From positions 1 to 64,000 of the forward strand of contig CBDDLR010000001.1 of NCBI GenBank assembly GCA_965230765.1: a stretch of 64,000 nt of DNA. The letters run 5' to 3'. The position numbers were made by a program, and so were the translations under genes. The DNA comes from Sunxiuqinia sp965230765 (GTDB taxonomy: Bacteria > Bacteroidota > Bacteroidia > Bacteroidales > Prolixibacteraceae). Shown one piece after another: positions 28,752-38,096 of this stretch (its first letter is position 1; each line of letters starts with the position of its first letter). Under the pieces are notes generated by a model. The model had not been told where the DNA came from. It did not search any database and saw only the letters and a program-made list of their open reading frames with translations.

Positions 28752-31700
28752 TTATTTTTTAAATAATGGATCGGCACCAATTGTTCCTGTAATGTCGGTA
28801 ATAAACTGATCGGATTTGGAGTAAGCCAACATCTTTTCAGCTTCAGCCAAACGTCCTTCAATATCCATTTCCTCAACAAGGGAAGCATTCTCTTCATTTG
28901 CGATGAAATCTTTCGCATATTGAATTTGCTTGGTATAGAAAGCAACATCTTTCTCTTGCTTCAATTTCAAACGTTCTTTATACCAATCGCTTTCAAGCAC
29001 CACATCCCGATCAAACATCTTCCTTAATTCAGGGTCGCTAATGTCTTTTCCTTCATATTCGCCATAGGCCATAATGTGCAGAAGTACTTTTAACGGAGGA
29101 ATTGCAGACTCAACAGAACCATCTTCAAAGTATGGAAGAGCTACCCTGCGCATCGCCTCAATAATGTTATTGATACCATCTACATAGTCATCCATTCCCT
29201 GCAATTCAGGTTTTAACATACGCTCGTTGAACACCTCAAGAGGCTCATCGAATAGACGGTTCATACAACGGAAGGCGAAGTTTTTCGTGATTCGATATCC
29301 CAAACGACTTGCCAGTACTTTCTCCCCGTTGTGTTCGAAATCATCCAGCTTTTCTAAACAGCCAGTTTCAATAAGCAACTTAGGATCACGGTCTGCTGGC
29401 TCAAGCCTTGCCCAAATTTCAGGAATAAGAATACTGATATCGTGGTCGAAACGGTTTTCAGAACCAATATAACCTGCCGCAGAACTGAAGCCCTGGTATT
29501 CGGTCAGAATGTATGACAAGAGTGCATTGTTCAAGTCAGTAGTAGGAACCAGCATATTGAAAGGCCCTTTGGTCAACGCACCTTCTGAACCAGCACCAGT
29601 AGTTGAAGGGGATTTACCTGTAATACTACATACAAAGTCCATGAACAACTCAGGTAACTCCTGGTAGTGAATTGGATTGTAAACACTTAGCGGGCGAATA
29701 CCAGCTTTCCTGTCAACCGGGTTATTTCTACGCCCTGGCAATACAGCATTCACTGGGAATGTCACTGCATCTGCTGGCGCAATTTTACGGTGAAGGCGAA
29801 CACCAACTTCAGCCAAATAGGAATCCTGATTTTCACCTTTGAAGATATTCTTTTGCAGGTATCGAGGATTGTTTGTTGGCACACCATTAACAATTCGTGT
29901 ATGCGATGGGGCAACAAAGAATGAATCCTTTTCGCTTTCAGCAACCTTGGTAATAAGTTCTTTTACCGGTTCTGTATATTTCTCAAAATCAATTGCATTG
30001 TCTATTAAATCCTGAGCATCCTGCTTACGTAAAGGTTCGTAATTGGTCAGGAATGTATTTTCGGTAACAATATCCGCCTCTGCTCCTTTATCGTAACCAC
30101 GGATCACTGCTTCATCAGGTCTTTGGAAGAAATAACTTTCGCAGTTGGTGATCAGCTTAACACTTGGGTTACTGTATTCAGGATTTAGGTTTTTCAACCT
30201 GTTTGCAGGCAGTGTAATGGTAGCTGAAATATCGTCTTCAGTTTGGATTTTTACACTTGGAACAAAATCTGAACGCAGCTTGTGCACATACCAGCGTCCT
30301 TCCTGGTTAAAACCAATACGCACGTAACTGGCTGTAATCGGCTTGTGTTTGTAATTCAATACATTCCCCGGACGACCATTCACGATCTCCACATTGAAGT
30401 GATCACGCCAGTTAAAATCCTCATCCTCGTGTCCACGGAAATGCCTTTTTACGAAAAATGCAAGCGTTCTAACATTTTCAGGAAGATCCTTTAATAGTTG
30501 ATTATACTCGTCGCTGTACTGATCGGACGGGGTAAGCAATTTAACCGCTGAACCCAGGGTACGGCGAGGGCTTAAGAAAGACCTTGAAGGGTCAGCATCA
30601 GGGCGAATGTTTTTCCAACGCTCTGAATAGTCATAGTTGATGATCCAATCTACTTTTTCTTCTACATCTTCAAGGTTTTCAATATAGAAATATCCATATT
30701 TAATGGCATTCTGCATCGATTTTGAAATCTCTGATTTTCCACCTCCGGAAACAGTACTTGGCTTGTGGCAGAAAATACCTTCAGGGGCAGTATCAATAAT
30801 CCTCCACATTTGTTGTGTTGGATGCTTAACCAGTCTGAACTTGTGCCCGGTTGGATGAACATAAATTTTGTTTGGAGAAAGGTTCAGGCTTATTTCCTTG
30901 TCGTGATGAGTCCAGCTTACGCTATTTTTCTCAATATTGATATCAGCGTTTTCAGGAACATAGATTATTTCCTGATATTTTTTGTCAATTGCATAATTAC
31001 CTTCCTGCAATTCAATACGGTCAGAAAGCAATTCTTTTACATCGTTAAACGTGTATGTTTTTTCGAACTTTTTAGCTAAACTACCACCATAAACGCGGTC
31101 GCTCATGTTTCCGCATGGGAAAGCAATAGCCCCACCAGCGTGTTCTTCTTCAACGATTCCATAAAGGTTTGCAGAATAGCTAATTTGTGTTTTGATTTCC
31201 TTTTTTGAATAACCGTAATAGTTGTCAGCAATTAGCGTGATTACAACACCACGTTCATCACGGCAAGTCAATTTAAAAGGAGTTCCCCCATTGTACAACT
31301 CATCCGCTTCTTTCCAGCACATGCCATCGTTTCTTTGACGTTCGCTGGCATCATCGTAATGAGGAAGACCAATATCTTTCTTTTTCAATTTGGTCAAGTG
31401 AGGAGCCAGAACGATGCATCCAGTTGTTCCAGTCCAGTGTTCAATATCAAGGGCTGCGTCATTCACTGCAAGGTTATGATCGCCTGCGTTGCCAAAAATT
31501 GTTTCAACAAAATCAAGGTTACTCACCAAACTTCCAGGAGCAAAAAAACGAACCTCCATACTCTTTTCACTAATCACACCTTTTACTTCCGGACAAACCA
31601 CAGGGCGCAACAGCAATGAAACGATTACTTTGGCCTGATCTTCCTGCGCAGAGGTAAATGGAAGAAGTTTCAAATCATCTGTAGGATTAAATGCCTCCTT

Positions 31701-32237
31701 CAACATGTGTGCAAAAGCAATCTTCGGTACTTCCTTCTTATCTAAAGGTACTGGCAAGCCTCCACGAACAATATGAAAAGTTCCTTTTGTGGTACGTTTA
31801 TCATGTGCCGGATTATTTAGAATACCCTGCTTCAAACGGTGCGAGCTAATCAAATCGCTTTTGAACTCATTCCCATTGGGGGGAAGGCTCAATTCCCTGG
31901 CCATACCTTTCTGATTCAGAACAAAAGTATCTGTAGGTATTTTGATCTCTTTATCGAACGCAACTTCCTTCAGGTAATCGTCAATGAAGTTTTGAATACG
32001 ACTGTCAGCCGGGGAAAGATGGCCACTTAGCAATCTCGATTTTTCCCTGAAACTGCTGATTAACCCTTCAGTAAGGGCTTGAAACTTTGCGCTGGCATAT
32101 TTTGATTTTGAATCAGTTATATCGTTGAACATAGGCTGCCCTAGAGAAGCCAGTTGCAAGTTTATATACTGAATCATGTCTCGCCTGTCTTTTTTAGTCT
32201 GTTTTACAGGACTTGGAGATTCAACATTTTTGCTCAT
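28752..32237 (-). CDS. Very large cytosolic protein, probable PPi-type phosphoenolpyruvate carboxykinase
   Basis: 1161 residues with no signal peptide or membrane helix. Size and texture match the diphosphate-dependent PEP carboxykinases described from Entamoeba and Propionibacterium (about 130 kDa). These interconvert PEP, CO2 and phosphate with oxaloacetate and PPi. At about 491-506 the sequence HKPSTVSGGGKSEISK forms a phosphate-binding glycine/lysine loop. Other Gly-rich conserved-looking parts are SITGKSPSTTGAGSEGALTK and EEEHAGGAIAFPCGNMSDR. No ordinary short PEPCK motif is visible. The assignment rests on remembered family features and length, so treat it as probable only. It is monocistronic. 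A -7-like TATTTTTG lies at 32265-32272 on the minus strand. Confidence 0.6.
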   Translation of the reverse strand: MSKNVESPSPVKQTKKDRRDMIQYINLQLASLGQPMFNDITDSKSKYASAKFQALTEGLISSFREKSRLLSGHLSPADSRIQNFIDDYLKEVAFDKEIKIPTDTFVLNQKGMARELSLPPNGNEFKSDLISSHRLKQGILNNPAHDKRTTKGTFHIVRGGLPVPLDKKEVPKIAFAHMLKEAFNPTDDLKLLPFTSAQEDQAKVIVSLLLRPVVCPEVKGVISEKSMEVRFFAPGSLVSNLDFVETIFGNAGDHNLAVNDAALDIEHWTGTTGCIVLAPHLTKLKKKDIGLPHYDDASERQRNDGMCWKEADELYNGGTPFKLTCRDERGVVITLIADNYYGYSKKEIKTQISYSANLYGIVEEEHAGGAIAFPCGNMSDRVYGGSLAKKFEKTYTFNDVKELLSDRIELQEGNYAIDKKYQEIIYVPENADINIEKNSVSWTHHDKEISLNLSPNKIYVHPTGHKFRLVKHPTQQMWRIIDTAPEGIFCHKPSTVSGGGKSEISKSMQNAIKYGYFYIENLEDVEEKVDWIINYDYSERWKNIRPDADPSRSFLSPRRTLGSAVKLLTPSDQYSDEYNQLLKDLPENVRTLAFFVKRHFRGHEDEDFNWRDHFNVEIVNGRPGNVLNYKHKPITASYVRIGFNQEGRWYVHKLRSDFVPSVKIQTEDDISATITLPANRLKNLNPEYSNPSVKLITNCESYFFQRPDEAVIRGYDKGAEADIVTENTFLTNYEPLRKQDAQDLIDNAIDFEKYTEPVKELITKVAESEKDSFFVAPSHTRIVNGVPTNNPRYLQKNIFKGENQDSYLAEVGVRLHRKIAPADAVTFPVNAVLPGRRNNPVDRKAGIRPLSVYNPIHYQELPELFMDFVCSITGKSPSTTGAGSEGALTKGPFNMLVPTTDLNNALLSYILTEYQGFSSAAGYIGSENRFDHDISILIPEIWARLEPADRDPKLLIETGCLEKLDDFEHNGEKVLASRLGYRITKNFAFRCMNRLFDEPLEVFNERMLKPELQGMDDYVDGINNIIEAMRRVALPYFEDGSVESAIPPLKVLLHIMAYGEYEGKDISDPELRKMFDRDVVLESDWYKERLKLKQEKDVAFYTKQIQYAKDFIANEENASLVEEMDIEGRLAEAEKMLAYSKSDQFITDITGTIGADPLFKK

Positions 32238-32392
32238 AGTTTTATTTTTTTACCAATTCCATTTCAAAAATAAAAATTCTAAAACCGATTATATGATTTT
32301 CAATAAAAAGCAATCATTAATTAACCAAGGCTTCAGATTAACTTTGGATTTACCCATTTTACGAAGAAAATAATACCTATTTTAGACGTTAT

Positions 32393-33742
32393 ATGAATTC
32401 TGTTGGCGACATAATCATCCAGCTTTCCAACCTGATTTGGGGAGCACCTATTTTAATCCTTCTTCTAGGAGGTGGGTTTTACTTTTTGGTACTTTCGCGG
32501 CTTGCACCTATTAAATATATACGACATGCCGTACAAATATTGCTTGGCAAATACGATGACCCGAACGAGGAAGGCCAGCTACACCATTACCAGGCTCTTT
32601 CAACCGCACTGGCAGGAACAGTAGGTATGGGAAATGTAAGCGGTGTTGCCGTTGCCATAACCATGGGAGGGCCAGGTGCCATATTCTGGATGTGGGTGTC
32701 GGCTTTTTTGGGCGTGGCCACCAAATTTTTCACCTGCTCGCTGGCGGTGATGTACCGTGGCAGGGATAGTGCCGGACAAATTCAGGGTGGCCCCATGTAT
32801 GTAATTACTGAAGGACTTGGCAAAAAATGGAAACCTTTGGCTGTCTTCTTTTCCATTGCGGCCATGCTGGGTGTGTTGCCACTTTTCCAGTCGAACCAGT
32901 TAACGCAAGTCATCCGGGATGCGGTTTTAATCCCCAACAACCTTCCGGGCAATTTCACCACCAGCCTGATCACCGGATTTATTCTTGCTGCCATTGTTGG
33001 GCTGGTAATTCTTGGTGGCATCAAACGTATCGGTAAAGTAACCGGAAGCCTTGTACCGATGATGGTCGTGGTTTACATTGTTGCTGTTTTGTTTATCATT
33101 TTTTCCAACCCTGCATCCATATTACCAAGTTTGAAACTTATTGTTACCGATGCCTTTTCAGCACAATCGGTGTTGGGCGGTTCGGTTGGTGCGATTATTA
33201 TTACCGGGGTGCGGCGTGCAGCTTTTTCAAACGAAGCTGGACTGGGAACTGCACCCATGGCTCATGGCGCTGCCAAAACCAATGAACCCATCCGCGAGGG
33301 GCTGGTTGCAATGCTCGGTCCCATAATCGATACATTAATAATATGTACCATGACTGCCCTGGCCATCATCATCACCGGGGTATGGAAAACCTCCGATGCT
33401 GACGGCATCACCCTTACTGCACAAGCTTTTGAAAAATCGATGCCCGGTTTTGGACAGTATTTGCTTACCCTTTGTGTTAGTTTCTTCTCGCTTTCAACCA
33501 TGTTTGCTTTTCCTTACTATGGGAGCAAATGCCTGAGTTTTGTTGCCGGGGCTCACCGCCAGCATTATTACCACTACCTGGTGGTTGTGTTGGTTGTTGT
33601 TGGGGCGGTTTCACAGCTTCGGGTGGTCATCAGCTTTTTCGACCTGGCCTTTGCGCTAATGGCATTCCCAACCATGATTAGCACCATTCTACTTTCCGGA
33701 AAAGTACGAAAAGCAGCCAAAGAGTATTTTGGTAAGATTTGA
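32393..33742 (+). CDS. Sodium:alanine symporter (AGCS family)
   Basis: 449 residues with about 10-11 membrane helices. Family signatures are seen: ALAGTVGMGNVSGVAVAITMGGPGAIFWMW, RAAFSNEAGLGTAPMAHGAAKTNEP, and MYRGRDSAGQIQGGPMYVI. It takes up alanine or glycine together with sodium or protons. It is monocistronic, divergent from the 1161-residue gene. The start gives a normal N-terminus. Confidence 0.94.
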   Translation: MNSVGDIIIQLSNLIWGAPILILLLGGGFYFLVLSRLAPIKYIRHAVQILLGKYDDPNEEGQLHHYQALSTALAGTVGMGNVSGVAVAITMGGPGAIFWMWVSAFLGVATKFFTCSLAVMYRGRDSAGQIQGGPMYVITEGLGKKWKPLAVFFSIAAMLGVLPLFQSNQLTQVIRDAVLIPNNLPGNFTTSLITGFILAAIVGLVILGGIKRIGKVTGSLVPMMVVVYIVAVLFIIFSNPASILPSLKLIVTDAFSAQSVLGGSVGAIIITGVRRAAFSNEAGLGTAPMAHGAAKTNEPIREGLVAMLGPIIDTLIICTMTALAIIITGVWKTSDADGITLTAQAFEKSMPGFGQYLLTLCVSFFSLSTMFAFPYYGSKCLSFVAGAHRQHYYHYLVVVLVVVGAVSQLRVVISFFDLAFALMAFPTMISTILLSGKVRKAAKEYFGKI

Positions 33743-34046
33743 AAACGGGTTGCGGGTTATGTGTTGTCGGTTATCGGTTGTCGGTTGTCAGTTGTCTGAT
33801 GTATAGTTTGCAAATTAATTTATTTCGTCATGCTCAACGCACTTTGCGCTTTTCTTTTCTTTCATTAACTTACACCTCATTAATACGAACCAATGCCCCA
33901 AAAGCAGGAAGTGAATAAGTAAATAATACATGCTGTTATATCAACAAACTTAAATTGGATTAACACCTTTTGTAAAATGTAAAAGGGAAATAACTTTAAT
34001 TAATGATATAAAATAGTTGTATGCAATTGTAAAGAACAGCCAAGAA
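33743..34046. other. Intergenic tract with GGTTGT micro-repeats
   Basis: Just after the symporter gene there are several copies of TCGGTTGT (about 33766-33798), similar to the GGGTTG-rich stretches at about 2650-2690 and 12440. The rest is AT-rich with no gene-like frame. The last part contains the left arm of the inverted repeat that brackets the DUF192 gene. Confidence 0.5.
34016..34030. repeat. Left arm of a 15-base inverted repeat around the DUF192 gene
   Basis: GTTGTATGCAATTGT matches the complement of 34626-34640 at 13 of 15 positions. The right arm lies in the last codons of the DUF192 gene. Confidence 0.6.
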
Positions 34047-34649
34047 ATGACAAAAGGAAATAAGAATAATATCAGGAATAGAAATAGGATTAATAAAAGA
34101 GATTTATCCAATAAGAGAAAAAAAAAGAATAACAAATGGGTTAAATTATTGATTCTATTAGGAATTTTTTTCGCAATATTCTTCTTGATTGTAAAGCCAT
34201 TCCTTCCAAATAAAAATCAAATAACTAGCAGGACTGAAATAAAATTCACGAAGGAAGGTGAACTTTCTTTTTTCGATAAACAGGATAATGAAATAATTAC
34301 AACTATTGATATCGAGATTGCTGAAGATGATTATGAAAGAGCATTAGGTCTTATGTATAGGTATTCCATGAGTGATAGTGTTGGGATGTTATTTATTATG
34401 GAAAATGAAGTGCCTCAATCATTTTGGATGAAGAATACTTATATTTCTCTGGACATATTGTACTTGAATAGGGATTTTGAAATTGTAAAGATTCAAAAAT
34501 ATGCTCAACCATTATCAGAACAATCTATTCCATCGATTGAGAAATCAAAATACGTAATTGAAGTAATTGGGGGGTTTTGTGATAAGTTAAATATTAAAGA
34601 AGGTGACATTGTAAAATATAAAAGAACAACAGCATACAACAAAGTGTAA
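34047..34649 (+). CDS. DUF192-family protein, membrane anchored
   Basis: About 200 residues from ATG 34047. A very basic N-terminus (many Lys, Arg, Asn) is followed by one membrane helix at about 33-53. The DUF192 domain then has the family hallmarks ERALGLMYRYSM, GMLFIMENEVPQSFWMKNT, ISLDILYLNRDFEIV and YVIEVIGGF. The function of DUF192 is unknown. Base composition is more AT-rich than that of the surrounding genes. The gene lies in an inverted repeat next to a GC-rich hairpin, so it looks like a transferred cassette. Confidence 0.85.
   Translation: MTKGNKNNIRNRNRINKRDLSNKRKKKNNKWVKLLILLGIFFAIFFLIVKPFLPNKNQITSRTEIKFTKEGELSFFDKQDNEIITTIDIEIAEDDYERALGLMYRYSMSDSVGMLFIMENEVPQSFWMKNTYISLDILYLNRDFEIVKIQKYAQPLSEQSIPSIEKSKYVIEVIGGFCDKLNIKEGDIVKYKRTTAYNKV
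34626..34640. repeat. Right arm of the inverted repeat around the DUF192 gene
   Basis: ACAACAGCATACAAC, the near-complement of 34016-34030. It is translated as part of the DUF192 C-terminus. Confidence 0.6.
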
Positions 34650-34674
34650 ATTTTATAGCGGGTTGGTGGCAGCT

Positions 34675-34704
34675 CGGGCGACGGATTCTTTTTCGACCGT
34701 CCCG
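34675..34704. repeat. GC-rich hairpin downstream of the DUF192 gene
   Basis: CGGG-CG-ACGG pairs with CCGT-CCCG around a T-rich loop. The surrounding 34655-34745 tract is much richer in G and C than its neighbours. I found no gene in 34650-34888; a short open frame at 34663-34872 has no protein-like features. Confidence 0.55.
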
Positions 34705-34888
34705 TCCTACCGGACGCTGACGCTCATCGAAATCCGCTTCGACAACTTACAAATGACAGTTCAGGCACATTTAGCTAGAAACTGGCTTTCATCTTTATGC
34801 CATTTTTCAATTTTGGTTTATACTCTTGTGCTATTGAAATACAAAAAATTAAATTACTCATTCCTTTCATAACTGAAAATTTCAACAA

Positions 34889-35700
34889 ATGAGAATAGAG
34901 TTAAGATATTTTACAGGAACCGCGAATTCATTGAAGATTATTAAAACATGCGGCAATATTTTTACTTAATTAGGTAATCCATTCAATATCTCAGCAATTT
35001 CTGAAAATGAAACGAAAATCCCGGAGTCGGATTTAGTAGGATTTTGTTTTCCGGTTTATGCATTTGGGATACCTAGAGTTTGAAAAACTATTTAAGAAGA
35101 ATTGAAAAATTTAAACAGAAGCAGAAAGCTTTTGTATTGATAACTGCAGGTAGGCATGATGAATCAGGCTTTGCAATCAATCAATGTAAACGTTTGCTGA
35201 ACAAATTGAACTGTGAGATTATCTATTCTGAAGTGATTGAAATGCCAATTAACTGGACAACTTCCCCAAAACCACCATTCCCTCCTCCGAAGGATGTTGC
35301 GAAGGAAATAATTCAAAAAGGTGTAATTAGAGCAAAGGAAATTGCCCACGACATTTTAAATGGGGTGCAAAAACATCATAAATTCAGTTACCCAAAAAGA
35401 TATTTAATACTTAAGTTTTATTTGGATTATCTGATGTTCAAATATCTGGGGCTCCAGAATATGTGGAGGTTATTTGATGTATATTCAATCTGTAACGGAT
35501 GTCAACTTTGTGCACGAATTTGCCCAACAAATAGTATCCAGCTTATTAATAAAAGACCCGTTTGGAGCAAAACCTGCGAACAATGTATGAGGTGTGTTAA
35601 TTTCTGCCCACAAGAATCAATTTTTCAGGGAGGAGGAGGAAGCACTACCGGAAAGAATAAATACCATGAACCCGGTTTTAACCCAAAGCATACTATTTAA
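34889..35700 (+). pseudogene. Broken EFR1-type flavodoxin-ferredoxin gene
   Basis: From ATG 34889 the frame begins MRIELRYFTGTANSLKI, the normal start of flavodoxin-fold EFR1-type proteins. It stops at TAA 34967-34969. The same frame continues past the stop with DLVGFCFPVYAFGIPRV and then meets a TGA at 35081. Loss of one base near 35079 shifts the reading, because the sequence goes on in the next frame as KNYLRRIEKFKQ and runs to 35700. The rest is intact, with two 4Fe-4S motifs, CNGCQLCARICP and CEQCMRCVNFCP. So there is one nonsense change and one single-base frameshift. Sequencing error could explain the frameshift but hardly both. Confidence 0.82.
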
Positions 35701-35745
35701 CCAAAAAGCATGAACAATTTCACAACAGGGATGTACTGAAATAAT

Positions 35746-36780
35746 ATGAAGAAGAAACAAACAAAACGAATAATCAGAATCATTCTTCTGATAGGAACCC
35801 CTGTCTCCTTGTTCTTTGTTCCATGGATTTTGGTATGGGCCTGGATATTACCACTACCCGATACGGTACAGGAACAGCTAGATGAAGCCATTGGTCATGG
35901 ATTTGACGGAATAATTGTTTACGTAGACAAAACTGGCGAACCACCAGCATTTTATGGAGCTGGTTGGCACGATCGAGAAAATGAAATACCTGCCATCCCA
36001 AAAGCTTTGTTCAAAATTGCCAGCATTGGCAAGCTTTATGATGCTGTAGCTGTTACCAAATTGGTGAGTGATGGACGACTTTCTTTAGATAAAACTATCG
36101 CTGACTATTTACCAGAGCTTGCAGGAAGAATCGAAAACTCAAACAAAATCACTTTGAGATTGATGATACAGCATAGAAGTGGCATTCCAAATTATACGGA
36201 TGCGCCGAATTTTTGGGCAGCTCCAATTGGCTATGAAGAAAGTCTTGCATTGATTCTGGACAAGCCAGCCAATTTTGAACCCGGTGAAGACTATGAATAT
36301 TGTAATACGAATTATCTTCTCATTGGTAAGATAATGGATGATGTACTTGGTTATAGTAACTTTCAATTCGTTCAGGATGAAATTTTAAGACCATTAAATC
36401 TTAACAATACCTTTAGTTCGCTAAGTGAAGTGAATATGGAAGATGTGATGAGTGGCTATCATGTAGGACATCCCTTTGATTTAAAGGCTGACGAATATGG
36501 CATGTTAGCCACAGCAGAAGATGTAGGTATATTCTTGAGGGCATTAAACGATGGATCATTGTTTGATGAAGGAGAACTGGAAATCTATTCTTCAATTTAC
36601 GAGTACAAACATGGCGGTTGGGTTCCCGGATATCAAAGTACTGCGGAATACCACGAAGAAATTGATGCCGTTGTTGTTCAGTTTAATAACACAACTGACA
36701 AGAAACTATATTTATGGAATTTATCAGAAATTGTATATAGCCGAATAGTAAAAATACTGAGAAAACAAAAAAGCTCATAG
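35746..36780 (+). CDS. Serine beta-lactamase-like hydrolase
   Basis: 344 residues. The N-terminus is a membrane anchor or signal (KRIIRIILLIGTPVSLFFVPWILVW in parts). The penicillin-binding fold follows with SIGK as the SxxK nucleophile motif (about residue 95), YCN as the YxN motif, and HGG near the C-terminus in place of KTG/HTG. This is the class C/esterase EstB-like group found in many Bacteroidota; substrates range from peptides to esters. It follows the ferredoxin pseudogene by 45 bases. No resistance role can be claimed. Confidence 0.88.
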   Translation: MKKKQTKRIIRIILLIGTPVSLFFVPWILVWAWILPLPDTVQEQLDEAIGHGFDGIIVYVDKTGEPPAFYGAGWHDRENEIPAIPKALFKIASIGKLYDAVAVTKLVSDGRLSLDKTIADYLPELAGRIENSNKITLRLMIQHRSGIPNYTDAPNFWAAPIGYEESLALILDKPANFEPGEDYEYCNTNYLLIGKIMDDVLGYSNFQFVQDEILRPLNLNNTFSSLSEVNMEDVMSGYHVGHPFDLKADEYGMLATAEDVGIFLRALNDGSLFDEGELEIYSSIYEYKHGGWVPGYQSTAEYHEEIDAVVVQFNNTTDKKLYLWNLSEIVYSRIVKILRKQKSS

Positions 36781-37057
36781 CTATGCATTGTGGCTATTAT
36801 CCTATCCTTTGCGCTTGGCATTATAGTAGATTAAGCTCATATAGAAATCAACTTTTCTTAAGTTAAAAGTTTATTACTACCTTCGTATCACTTTCATGAA
36901 GTAATACATTACATATCCAAATCACCCATCCTGGGTAAAGACACAACAATTTCAATAAAGAGAATTGATGTTCATTTGTTGTGTTTCCATATTTCTCATA
37001 TTCATTTACATAAAAACAAATTTTCTCAATAGTGAGATATTAATACAGTTATAAAAA

Positions 37058-37900
37058 ATGAACGTAACAGATATTATAACCAAGTCGGCCAAACCCGAAA
37101 TTTACGAAAAAGGATCAGCCTTTATGTGGACAGATGAACACATATCGAAGCAACTTTTAGATGTCCATTTGAATCCAGAGATCGATCTTGCCAGCCGGAA
37201 AGAATCAACCATTGTAAAAACAGCTAATTGGATACTGGACAACCAAAAAGGGAAAGAAAAAATGAATATTCTAGACCTTGGCTGTGGTCCTGGTTTATAT
37301 TCCGAACTGTTAGCTCAGAAAGGGCACCAGGTAACGGGAGTGGATATTTCCAAAACATCGATCGAATATGCCAGGAAATCGGCATTGAAAAAAAAGCTGG
37401 ACATCAGCTACCTAAATGCCAGCTATTTGGATATTGACTTAGAAGCAGATCAATTCGATCTAATTATACTCATTTACACTGATCTTGGAGTTTTGACCCC
37501 AGCGGACAGGGAAAAACTGCTTCAGTTGATTTACAAGGTTCTTAAAAAAGGGGGCACATTTATTTTTGATGTCTTGAAAGACATCGACCTGGAAAATAAA
37601 ATCGCCCCTAAAACATGGGAAGCAACTGAAAGTGGCTTTTGGAAAAGTACGCCCTATTTGGCACTCTCTGAATCGTTCTTGTACAAAGAACAAAAAGTCA
37701 TTTTGTACCAACATGTTGTTGTCGATTCCAAAGAAGAAGTGCAAACATACCGTTTTTGGACTCACTTTTTCTCAGAAGATGATGTAGTTGGTTTTCTGAA
37801 TACACATCATTTCAGTGATATCGGTTTCCGAAATGATATTCTGCCAAAAGGAAACCAGTGGAATGGAGAAAATGTACTGTTTTGCACAACTTCAAAATAA
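37058..37900 (+). CDS. Class I SAM-dependent methyltransferase
   Basis: 280 residues. The SAM site is ILDLGCGPGLYSELLAQKG followed by VTGVDISKTSIEYARK, with LIYTDLGVLTPADRE as motif IV-V. The N-terminal part (YEKGSAFMWTDEHISKQLL) is typical of small-molecule methyltransferases in Firmicutes and Bacteroidota. The acceptor is unknown. It is isolated, with 277 bases upstream in which I see no promoter of the usual type. Confidence 0.87.
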   Translation: MNVTDIITKSAKPEIYEKGSAFMWTDEHISKQLLDVHLNPEIDLASRKESTIVKTANWILDNQKGKEKMNILDLGCGPGLYSELLAQKGHQVTGVDISKTSIEYARKSALKKKLDISYLNASYLDIDLEADQFDLIILIYTDLGVLTPADREKLLQLIYKVLKKGGTFIFDVLKDIDLENKIAPKTWEATESGFWKSTPYLALSESFLYKEQKVILYQHVVVDSKEEVQTYRFWTHFFSEDDVVGFLNTHHFSDIGFRNDILPKGNQWNGENVLFCTTSK

Positions 37901-38096
37901 CCAAAGCAAAAAACCCGTCTGCCTTATTTTTGCAGGCAGGTTCAATCTACTCTCGAAAACTAACATTTTCTTTACTGAGAGAATTGATGATTTCGTTGAG
38001 AAATAATTCTTGATCATTGATGTTCTATATGAGTTTGTGGCATTATTCCGTTAGTTTGAATAAACAAATCAGAATAAGAAACTAAAATTTTAAGCC

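Noticed and set aside
33766..33798. TCGGTTGT micro-repeats as an iteron or integration site
   Set aside because: Short, degenerate and similar to low-complexity tracts elsewhere in the window; no integrase or replication gene nearby.
34663..34872. 69-residue open frame after the DUF192 gene
   Set aside because: It crosses the GC-rich hairpin tract, has no recognisable features and no start signal.
35746..36780. Antibiotic resistance beta-lactamase
   Set aside because: The motifs SxxK and YxN fit the broad serine-hydrolase group, and HGG replaces KTG; nothing supports a resistance role.
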